Source of the DNA: Leucothrix mucor
GTDB lineage: Bacteria; Pseudomonadota; Gammaproteobacteria; Thiotrichales; Thiotrichaceae
Reading direction: 5' to 3'
DNA: 36,599 nucleotides
Assembly: GCA_015663245.1 (NCBI GenBank)
Contig: DQSN01000111.1
Span: forward strand, 1-36,599
In this document: positions 29,302 through 36,599 of the stretch, piece by piece
Position numbering within the stretch: position 1 is the first letter of the stretch
Layout: each line of letters opens with the position of its first letter
Position numbers and translations under genes: made by a program
Notes under the pieces: generated by a model
The model's input: the letters and a program-made list of their open reading frames with translations, nothing else
Databases searched by the model: none
Told to the model about the DNA's origin: nothing

Positions 29302-30459
29302 GTGAAAATATCAAATAAAAAATATACTTTGGGCTCACGTTTGCTTTCGAGTACAACGGGTGATGTATATGCAGCATGGAGTGCAGATAAAGCTGAGCCT
29401 GATGATATGTATCAGCCGCCATTCTTTATTCAGTTTCTACCTGAAAATTACCCGCGTTCAGCAGAGTCAATGCAGGTGTTTAGTCAAGAAGTAGAGAGGG
29501 CAAAGGTGGGTTGTAAAACCTTCAATATTGTTGCTTTTGAACAAACAGGTGATCATGCCTATTTGGTATTTGAGCTTCCTAATGGAGAGTTTCTTAGCAA
29601 TAAAATATTACAAAAAGCGGTGTATGGTGACTTGTCAGATGTTTTATCTTTAGCTGAAAAAATAAAAAAAGCATTTGAGAATGTAAAAAACTGTGGTCTT
29701 GTTCACGGCTGTGTGGGGCTTGATTCAATTTATATCACCAAGAGTGGTGAAGTAATTCTTGTCGATAGTATTTATATTTCAGCAAAACAACACCAATTAG
29801 AAAAGGATATTGAGCATACGACGACAATACCTAATAGAGAGGCTATTTATGCTAGTCCTGATGTGTGTTTTGGTCGAGAGGTATCCGAGCAGGATGATGT
29901 TTTTTCTCTCGCCTGTATTAGTTATCATCTGCTAAGTGGTAGACATCCTTTTGCGGGTGAGAACAGTGTTGCTATCTTGTTAAATAAAACACGACCACAA
30001 CAAATAGATAGTTTAACAGATGCTCAATGGCAACACTTAGAGAATGGTATGTCATTGGTAAAGGAGAGTCGTTTAGAAACTGTTGATGATTTTATTAAAG
30101 GTTTTGATAATGCAGCACTTATAACAGTAAAGAGCTCTATTTCTGAGAGTGTTAATAAAGTGAAAAAAAATGTGCTGGCAAAAAAGCACATAAAGAGCCC
30201 TTTGAATAAGCATGAGCAGCAAAAAAAGCCAGTACGTTCGAGTGGGATAAATAGCTATAAAGAGAAACATAAGGTAGTTATTAATGTTCCACCACAGAAA
30301 AATAAGATGTTTTCTTTTGAAGGTTTACAAGCAAGCTTTCATGAATGGTCGTGGATACCTTTAAGTTTACTTGCTGGTATATTGTCAGGTGCAATTATTG
30401 CGGGGCTAGTGATAGAAATTTTTGGTGTTAATATTTTTTCACTGATGAGTTTTTTCTAG
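29302..30459 (+). CDS. Protein-kinase-fold protein, predicted pseudokinase, with C-terminal TM anchor
   Basis: VHGCVGLDSIYI at the HRDLKPxN position, ILVDSIYIS at the DFG position, then AIYASPDVCFGREVSEQDDVFSLACISYHLLSGRHPFAG (APE / DVxSLG / LLxGxxPF region); C-terminal TM IPLSLLAGILSGAIIAGLVIEIFG. ORF track starts at GTG 29263, inside the repeat; GTG 29302 preferred. Confidence 0.8.
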   Translation: MKISNKKYTLGSRLLSSTTGDVYAAWSADKAEPDDMYQPPFFIQFLPENYPRSAESMQVFSQEVERAKVGCKTFNIVAFEQTGDHAYLVFELPNGEFLSNKILQKAVYGDLSDVLSLAEKIKKAFENVKNCGLVHGCVGLDSIYITKSGEVILVDSIYISAKQHQLEKDIEHTTTIPNREAIYASPDVCFGREVSEQDDVFSLACISYHLLSGRHPFAGENSVAILLNKTRPQQIDSLTDAQWQHLENGMSLVKESRLETVDDFIKGFDNAALITVKSSISESVNKVKKNVLAKKHIKSPLNKHEQQKKPVRSSGINSYKEKHKVVINVPPQKNKMFSFEGLQASFHEWSWIPLSLLAGILSGAIIAGLVIEIFGVNIFSLMSFF

Positions 30460-30570
30460 GTGTTACGTTAGATAGTTATTAAGTGTCAACATAGAAGGAG
30501 ATTGGACTAGTGTAGGATGGTTTCCTTAAAAGCTTGGGAAATGTAATAGGTGCTACGTTAGATAATTTAA
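30458..30570 (+). repeat. Direct repeat pair, AGGTGYTACGTTAGATARTT, 90 bp apart
   Basis: 30458 AGGTGTTACGTTAGATAGTT and 30548 AGGTGCTACGTTAGATAATT, 18/20 identical. Confidence 0.6.
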
Positions 30571-30635
30571 GAAAATAAATCGCCAGTAGAGACGTTGCAG
30601 GCAATGCCCTAACTGACGATATAAAAAATACTTAG

Positions 30636-31148
30636 CTATTTATAAGCTATAACAGGACGTTTTTCTGCAATCCAACCTGTAATGCCATGTGTTACGTTAT
30701 AAACCGTTTTATAACCCAATTGTTGTACTATCGCCTGACTAGCTGCGCGAGTACGGTTTCCTGTACGACAAATCAAAGCAACTGGCTGATCAGCTTTTGT
30801 GATAGCGTTAAATTCTGGAACAAAATTAGGGTTGATACTACCATTGCGATTAAAGAAGGTAATTGTCTTTGCTCCCTTTACGATCCCCGTTTGTTGCCAC
30901 TCTTCTTGACGACGAATATCTACTAACGTTACACCATCCTTAATCATTTTTTCTAATTGTGCATTATCAATATTACTATATCCACCTGATTGAGGAATCG
31001 GTGCAGCTACGGTTGCAGTGCTTGTTTTTGCCGCTTCTTGAGCAGGGGCTGTTGTCGTTGTGGTACTTGCCTGTTTATTTGTACCTGAGCCACATGCTGA
31101 TAGGAAAGAGGTTAATAGCGCGATAGATGTGTATTTAATAATATTCAT
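30636..31148 (-). CDS. Rhodanese-domain lipoprotein
   Basis: Lipobox LSAC after a signal peptide, Thr/Ala-rich linker, VTLVDIRRQEEWQQTGIVKGAKTI, active-site loop CRTGNRT, GITGWIAEKRPV. Confidence 0.9.
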   Translation of the reverse strand: MNIIKYTSIALLTSFLSACGSGTNKQASTTTTTAPAQEAAKTSTATVAAPIPQSGGYSNIDNAQLEKMIKDGVTLVDIRRQEEWQQTGIVKGAKTITFFNRNGSINPNFVPEFNAITKADQPVALICRTGNRTRAASQAIVQQLGYKTVYNVTHGITGWIAEKRPVIAYK

Positions 31149-31281
31149 AGGGTTCTCTGAAGTGTGTTTTTTATGATGTCAGGTATTTGTATGAAAGTGT
31201 GGCAAGAAAACTCAAGATATTTTTGCTCACTTTGTTTCTCGTGCAAAGACCTTTGTATAGGTAGTAATTTTGGAGCGCACT

Positions 31282-31977
31282 CTACCATGGAATAATACTT
31301 CCATCTATATCATAGAAATTCCCACTGTCTTTCAGGCGAATGGATGCCAAAATTGCACGTAAATGTGCTACCGATTCTTGTGTGTTAATCTCCCCATGAG
31401 GTCCACCCATATCGGTACGCACCCAGCCAGGGTGCAGAATAACAGCACTGATTCCTGATGATTCCAAATCACGTGCGGCACTGACCATAATGGCATTGAG
31501 CGCCGCTTTCGTTGAGCGATAAACATAGCTTCCACCTGAGCCATTATCATCCATACTGCCCATTTTGCTACTCATACTGGCGATAACTTTCTTCTCACCT
31601 AAAGCAATATTATGAGCAAACAGCTCCATTATTTTCATCGGAGCAATGGTATTGATACGTAAAGCATCAAGCCATAGGTCTTCATCGGTATTACCAAAGG
31701 AAGCATTACTCTGCCCATAAACACCCGCATTATTTATCAGTATATCTAGAGGAATACCTTTTAGCTGATCAGCAAGTGTTTGGCGTTGCTCGCTATTAAT
31801 GACATCTAGCGTGTAAACTTTTAGATGGTTTGGATGATCAATAACAAGTTTTTGTAGTTCATGGGCATCTTGAGGCTGGCGAGCTGTGGCATAAACATCC
31901 CAGCCTTCAGCGAGATACTGGCGTACAAGTTCCAATCCAATACCACGGTTTGTACCTGTTATTAATATAGATGACAT
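31282..31977 (-). CDS. SDR family oxidoreductase
   Basis: ILITGTNRGIGLELVRQYL, ILINNAGVYG, YVYRSTKAALNAIM (YxxxK), HPGWVRTDMGG. Confidence 0.94.
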   Translation of the reverse strand: MSSILITGTNRGIGLELVRQYLAEGWDVYATARQPQDAHELQKLVIDHPNHLKVYTLDVINSEQRQTLADQLKGIPLDILINNAGVYGQSNASFGNTDEDLWLDALRINTIAPMKIMELFAHNIALGEKKVIASMSSKMGSMDDNGSGGSYVYRSTKAALNAIMVSAARDLESSGISAVILHPGWVRTDMGGPHGEINTQESVAHLRAILASIRLKDSGNFYDIDGSIIPW

Positions 31978-31986
31978 AAATACCCC

Positions 31987-32313
31987 TTAGTGCGCGGCAC
32001 TACTCGAAAAAATACGAATGATGATGATACCTAAAAGAATTAAGCTCATACCAATGATGGCGGCTAAATCAGGTACTTCTTGATAACGTAAGAAACCAAC
32101 TACAGCGATTAAAATTATCCCTACACCCGCCCAGATGGCATAAGTGATTCCCATGGGAATTGTTTTTAAGGCAAGCAACATAAAATAGAAAGAAATTCCA
32201 TAGCCTACGGACATGATGATTGTTGGTATAATCTTTGTGAAACCACCTGCTTTTAAGGCAGTCATTGCGACAACTTCCATAATAATGGCAATGGATAAGT
32301 AGAAATATCCCAT
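31987..32313 (-). CDS. SMR family multidrug efflux transporter (EmrE-like)
   Basis: YFYLSIAIIMEVVAMTALK (conserved membrane Glu), PMGITYAIWAGVGIILIAVVGF, DLAAIIGMSLILLGIIIIRIFS. Confidence 0.95.
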   Translation of the reverse strand: MGYFYLSIAIIMEVVAMTALKAGGFTKIIPTIIMSVGYGISFYFMLLALKTIPMGITYAIWAGVGIILIAVVGFLRYQEVPDLAAIIGMSLILLGIIIIRIFSSSAAH

Positions 32314-32333
32314 ATTTCACAAGCTCCTTGTTA

Positions 32334-33218
32334 TTACTCTATATTTTGAATTTGCTCGCGCATTTGTTCAACTAATACTTTTAAATCAACCACTGCCTGT
32401 GCGGTAGCAGAGTCATTAGATTTTGATCCTAGAGTATTAACTTCACGATTCAACTCTTGCATCAAAAAATCTAAGCGCCGTCCCACCGCATCACTGCGTT
32501 GTAAAACCAGTTTTACTTCTTGAATGTGGGCGCTTAAACGATCAATTTCTTCGGTTACATCAAGGCGTTGTGCTTGGATAACTAATTCTTGTTCTAAACG
32601 GTTTTCATCAATGCTTAAATCAAGGCTAGCAATCCGTTTTAATACTTTCTCTCGTAAAGCGATTAACACTTCTTTACGACGTGCATGGATAGTTTTTACG
32701 ATGGCTTCGATTTCATCACAACGCAGACTAATAAAATGACTTAGTTGCTGTCCTTCTCGTAAGCGAGTTGCGACTAAATCATCAAGTGCTTTATCCAGCA
32801 AAACTTGGGCTTGCTCAATGGCATCCCCTAACTCAAGTGTTGGTGTTTCTACAACGCCTTGCCAACTTAGTATATCGATGGTAGATAATATGCTGGGTTT
32901 TTGTGATAACACCTCAATCTGTTTTCGGGCGTTCATCAAGGTCTTGACCTTAGACTCATTAATAATAATTTCATAAGTGTCATCAGCGCAGGATTCATAA
33001 TTTAACTTAGCTTCAATTTTCCCACGTTTTAATAGTTTACGTATCTGCTCTTTAAAATTATTTTGCTCGCTAGAAAAGGCATGAGGCAAGTGTAAACTAA
33101 TATCAAGATAGCGATGATTGACTGAGCGTAATTCCCATTCTAGGCTAAAGGCTTCAGTAGAGTAATAAGCACGCGCATAAGCCGTCATGCTTTTGATGGA
33201 TGTGGCTGGTGTCGTCAT
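32334..33218 (-). CDS. yicC: YicC/YloC family endoribonuclease
   Basis: IKSMTAYARA, WELRSVNHRYLDISLHLP, C-terminal GRRLDFLMQELNREVNTLGSKSNDSATAQAVVDLKVLVEQMREQIQNIE. Confidence 0.96.
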   Translation of the reverse strand: MTTPATSIKSMTAYARAYYSTEAFSLEWELRSVNHRYLDISLHLPHAFSSEQNNFKEQIRKLLKRGKIEAKLNYESCADDTYEIIINESKVKTLMNARKQIEVLSQKPSILSTIDILSWQGVVETPTLELGDAIEQAQVLLDKALDDLVATRLREGQQLSHFISLRCDEIEAIVKTIHARRKEVLIALREKVLKRIASLDLSIDENRLEQELVIQAQRLDVTEEIDRLSAHIQEVKLVLQRSDAVGRRLDFLMQELNREVNTLGSKSNDSATAQAVVDLKVLVEQMREQIQNIE

Positions 33219-33221
33219 TGT

Positions 33222-34103
33222 TTAGTGAATGGTATCTATGGAAGGTATCGTTTTATCATTAAAAAGGTGTTCAACATCGAGTCGATCTAGCGCGTAATGA
33301 GTATTGCAAAACTCACAGTCTATTTCGATACTGCCTTGTTTTTCGATAATATCATGGGCTTCGCTTGTTCCCATTGATGTAATCATATGCTCAACCTTTT
33401 GTTGTGAACATTGGCACTTAAAAGTAATATGTTCTTGATTAAATACACGTAAATCTTCTTCGTGATACAAACGATGTAGGAGGATGTCTGCATCAAGTGT
33501 TAATAACTCTGCTGTACTAATAGTTTCGCTGAGCGCCAAAGTTCGATTCCAACTTTCATTCTCTGACTCTAGTAATAGATCATCACTATTAGGTAAGCGT
33601 TGCAGTAATAAGCCCGCCGCTTTTTCATCATCAGACGCTAGCCATAAGCGTGTTTGTAGTTGCTCTGACTCTTCAAAGTAGCTTTTTAAGCTGTCGGCTA
33701 AAGAATCACCGCTGAGTGCCACGATACTTTGATAGCGCTCGCCACCATCACTAGGCTCTACGGTAATAATAATACGCCCATCTTTAAATAAATCTTTGTA
33801 ATCAGCATTATCAGGGATTTCCTCATTCCAGCGTGCCAACCCGCGTACCGTCTTTTCAGATGTCGCTTGTACGACTAGCATGTGCACAGGGGCGGAGGCA
33901 TTAATCTGTAAAATTAAAGAACCCTTAAATTTTAATACCGTCGAAAGTAGTGATATTGCAGCCAAAGCCTCACCAAGTACTTTGCGAATGGGGGCAGGGT
34001 AGGAAGCAGTCGCTTGTAGCGCCTGCCATGCTTTATCTAACTGTACTAACTCACCGCGAACGTGAGTATTGTCAATTAAGAAGCGGTGTGATTTATCAGA
34101 CAT
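33222..34103 (-). CDS. hslO: Redox-regulated chaperone Hsp33
   Basis: RFLIDNTHVRGELVQLDKAW, Zn-binding CQC...CEFC near the C-terminus, ITSMGTSEAHDIIEKQGSIEI; ORF-track start at 34139, internal M13 at 34103 preferred. Confidence 0.94.
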   Translation of the reverse strand: MSDKSHRFLIDNTHVRGELVQLDKAWQALQATASYPAPIRKVLGEALAAISLLSTVLKFKGSLILQINASAPVHMLVVQATSEKTVRGLARWNEEIPDNADYKDLFKDGRIIITVEPSDGGERYQSIVALSGDSLADSLKSYFEESEQLQTRLWLASDDEKAAGLLLQRLPNSDDLLLESENESWNRTLALSETISTAELLTLDADILLHRLYHEEDLRVFNQEHITFKCQCSQQKVEHMITSMGTSEAHDIIEKQGSIEIDCEFCNTHYALDRLDVEHLFNDKTIPSIDTIH

Positions 34104-34285
34104 AGTAAAGGCTTGGGTAGTGTGATTCAAAGAAGGCATATCTTACGCTTATCAGACTTACAAAGGAAATTGTCTGTTGAGGGGCGGGGTGTTTTGTGGT
34201 TCTGTATGGCCTCAAGGCTACTCAGTTAAGCTTTAGTCTAAATGCCAATTACAGTGGTCATTATTTGTTCCGATAAAAAAGATGT

Positions 34286-35164
34286 TTATAGTTCCCTTAC
34301 AATTCTAAAGCCAAGGTTTGTATCCATTTCATCGTCTAACCGCTTTTTACGTGATGCGCTTCTAGATAGCACGGCAGGGTCAAACCATGAACCGCCTTTG
34401 GTGACGTACCAAGGGCTTGCTGATGTATCGCTACTACTTCCGTCTCGATTTGAGTTTATATGGGAGTTTTTCCATCGAGTACTTGTGAACTCCCAAACGT
34501 TTCCATGTACTTCGTAGAGTCCCCAGCTATTTGCGGGCTTGCTACCAACAGGGATTGCTTTTGGCATTGGGAAGCAGCGCGGGAGAAACCATTTCTTTTT
34601 TTGTCGCGCCTCTTCGTAGGGAGCCGTAGAATCAAAATGAACTTCTTTACAACTGACCGTTTCTCCAAAATGAAAAGCGGTGCTTGTACCTGCTCTAGCT
34701 GCATACTCCCATTCTACTTCTGTCGGTAATCGATAAGTTTCTTTGGTTTGTTCGCTGAGCCATTTTAGGTATAGTTTCATGTCAGCAATTCTAATATTCA
34801 TAACAGGCTCGTCATCTCTTGCCCAAAGTAACTCTGGGCGACGATGCCACTCGGTATCCTTACGGAATTTCTCAAAATCTTTGCCCGTGACAGTATGTCG
34901 GCTTATAGCAAATGGTTTTTGTATCTGAATATAGTGTTGAGGATATTCTTCTTTATAGTGACCAAATTCATCACTGTTAGACCCCATTTCAAATAACCCT
35001 GATGGGATAATTGCTACTTCTGGGGCTGTATTTCCAATTTTCATTTTGTCAGAAAAATAAGGTGGTAAATCTAACTCTAAGCTTGTTTTATTTTGTAGAG
35101 CAATAATCTCTTTTGTTGTTAAGTCTGGTAAATATGAGGTCTTAGATGTGCGTGTGTCAGTCAT
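34286..35164 (-). CDS. SUMF1/FGE-sulfatase-domain protein
   Basis: IPSGLFEMGSNSDEFGHYKEEYPQHYIQI, YRLPTEVEWEYAARAGTST, NSWGLYEVHGNVWEFTSTRW, TKGGSWF, NLGFRIVREL. Confidence 0.93.
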   Translation of the reverse strand: MTDTRTSKTSYLPDLTTKEIIALQNKTSLELDLPPYFSDKMKIGNTAPEVAIIPSGLFEMGSNSDEFGHYKEEYPQHYIQIQKPFAISRHTVTGKDFEKFRKDTEWHRRPELLWARDDEPVMNIRIADMKLYLKWLSEQTKETYRLPTEVEWEYAARAGTSTAFHFGETVSCKEVHFDSTAPYEEARQKKKWFLPRCFPMPKAIPVGSKPANSWGLYEVHGNVWEFTSTRWKNSHINSNRDGSSSDTSASPWYVTKGGSWFDPAVLSRSASRKKRLDDEMDTNLGFRIVREL

Positions 35165-35593
35165 AATGTTTTCGTCTATTAGATTTTACTAATGTTTAGT
35201 ATAAAGCTAATAGTGTGATGATCAATAGAAATGGACAATATTTTATTGGTGTAAATGTGTCAAATATTTCTACCATTTGTCGATTAATTATCAAACAAGG
35301 TAGATAACTTCCTTCGTTTGTATATACTGGTTTGGCGTAGGTTTTTGGATGTATATTCACTACTTTGTGATTGTCTTTGAAATCTACTGTACTGCTTAGC
35401 ATTGTCATAAATATAAAAAATAACAGATATGACAAAGTAGAGTTGATGCTGCCTAGGAGCAATCAGTATTGCTATTAAGCTATTTTCCTAAATTTTAATT
35501 TTCAAACACTTAAGCCTAATTACTCATAAAAACTTGTATCAGATTAGGTGTTCTTGGATATGTTAAGAGCGTGTGTATAGAGGTATTTTAGAA

Positions 35594-36139
35594 ATGAGAT
35601 GTTTCTCTTCTCAATCTCAATATGGATTCAGTCTAATAGAATCTATGATTGCCGCACTTATTATTTCAATTGGATTGTTAGGTGTTGCAGGTATGCAAAT
35701 AATTGCAATGAAAGGAACTAGTCATGCTTTTCAACAGGCTAAAGCTAGTGACTTAATGCATAGCTTATTAGAGCGTATGAGAGCGAATTCAGCAGGTGTC
35801 TACGCGGATGATTATAATATAGCGGATAGTACAAGTTTTAAATGCAGTGTTGCTTTAGCTAAAAATTGTGAAGATGGAGCGACATTATGTAATGCAGGAG
35901 AGCTAGCTACAAGTGACTTGTATCGCACTATATGTGGTGCAGGTTCAAGTTTTTCGGGAGGTTTAAAAGGGGAGCTACCAAATGGGTCTCTCTCAATTTC
36001 CTGTTTAGGAGGGCTTGGAACATGTGCATCGGGAATTAATTTTAAAATAAAATGGAATGAGAGAATTTTGGGAAAAGAGGGGGGAGGTAAAAAAATGCTA
36101 CCTCGTGAAATTAGTTTAAATACAGTGATAGCGCAATGA
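35594..36139 (+). CDS. pilV: Type IV pilus minor pilin PilV
   Basis: Type III prepilin leader YG|FSLIESMIAALIISIGLLGVAGMQ, LLERMRANSAG; upstream of and overlapping pilW. ATG 35594 chosen over GTG 35573 (AGAGG upstream). Confidence 0.92.
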   Translation: MRCFSSQSQYGFSLIESMIAALIISIGLLGVAGMQIIAMKGTSHAFQQAKASDLMHSLLERMRANSAGVYADDYNIADSTSFKCSVALAKNCEDGATLCNAGELATSDLYRTICGAGSSFSGGLKGELPNGSLSISCLGGLGTCASGINFKIKWNERILGKEGGGKKMLPREISLNTVIAQ

Positions 36140-36599
36140 AGATAACACAACAACAGGCAGGTTTGTCATTGATTGAAATGATGATTGCAATGGTGCTGGG
36201 CTTGTTCTTGCTTATTGCTACAACGATGGTTTATTTTAGCTCTCAACGGTCATCTGTTTCTCGAAGCGAGTATGCGGCTCTAGAGGATAATGGGCGCTCG
36301 GCTCTAGAAGTATTGACAAGAATTATTGAGCACACAGGCTATATTTCAAATAGTGCTACCCCCCTGGATGAGTCTTTTATAACCTCAGCTGTTATTGCGA
36401 CCAATTGTGGTGGCGCTAAAAATGTATTGAAACCTGCGTTATTTGGCACCATTTCTAATGGGGTTTCTGATTCGGTAGGCGTCGTATATATTGGAGATGC
36501 TAGCCTAAATAGAGATTGCTCTGGAGCACAGCTACCAGTGGTTTGTCAGGCTGGTGGGGTGGGCTCTGTGAACGCTTCAAAAATCTATAATTACTTCTC
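36136..36599 (+). CDS. pilW: Type IV pilus minor pilin PilW (3' truncated by window)
   Basis: Own translation from ATG 36136 (ATGA overlap with pilV stop): MKITQQQAGLSLIEMMIAMVLGLFLLIATTMVYFSSQRSSVSRSEYAALEDNGRSALEVLTRIIEHTGYIS... Not in the ORF track because it is open at the edge. Confidence 0.92.
   Translation, partial: MKITQQQAGLSLIEMMIAMVLGLFLLIATTMVYFSSQRSSVSRSEYAALEDNGRSALEVLTRIIEHTGYISNSATPLDESFITSAVIATNCGGAKNVLKPALFGTISNGVSDSVGVVYIGDASLNRDCSGAQLPVVCQAGGVGSVNASKIYNYF

Noticed and set aside
34242-34928. Plus-strand ORFs opposite the FGE-fold gene
   Set aside because: Antisense to a clear CDS; no family resemblance.
35196-35462. 88-aa minus ORF with a hydrophobic N-terminus
   Set aside because: TTG start, weak RBS, no recognised family; cannot be supported although a small secreted protein is not excluded.
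1-36599. CRISPR arrays, tRNA/rRNA genes, prophage, defence islands
   Set aside because: No regularly spaced repeats, tRNA-like cloverleafs, rRNA signatures, integrases or known defence-gene motifs seen by eye.

Overview
A ~36.6 kb stretch of gammaproteobacterial-type chromosome, mostly housekeeping. From left to right: the 5' part of a Kef/CPA2-type antiporter (minus strand, missed by the ORF track), ruvB-ruvA, a GNAT protein, a rhodanese, a divergent GlxA/FtrA-like AraC regulator, a DUF1800-DUF1501 pair, a YbaK-type deacylase, a small membrane protein, a TPR protein behind a DEAD-box-like protein, map, the rpsB-tsf-pyrH-frr-uppS-cdsA-dxr-rseP-bamA-skp-lpxD-fabZ-lpxA-lpxB block, a CobW/COG0523 GTPase, rnhB, a small membrane protein, a kinase-fold membrane protein, a lipoprotein rhodanese, an SDR, an SMR transporter, yicC, hslO, a SUMF1/FGE-fold protein, pilV and the start of pilW (also missed by the ORF track). 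No rRNA, tRNA, CRISPR array, prophage or intact transposase was found. The most notable observations are: (i) a kinase-fold protein that has lost its canonical catalytic residues and has a C-terminal TM anchor; (ii) a DEAD-box-derived protein whose motifs II, III, V and VI have decayed although the Q motif is kept, followed by a membrane-anchored TPR protein; (iii) a ~205 bp MITE-like element between bamA and skp, with one end repeated over the dxr stop codon and a truncated inverted copy at the 5' edge of the pseudokinase gene; (iv) a possible S2 autoregulatory leader upstream of rpsB. I found no clear multi-gene defence or novel biosynthetic system. The pseudokinase locus and the pseudo-helicase/TPR locus are the best candidates for undescribed biology.
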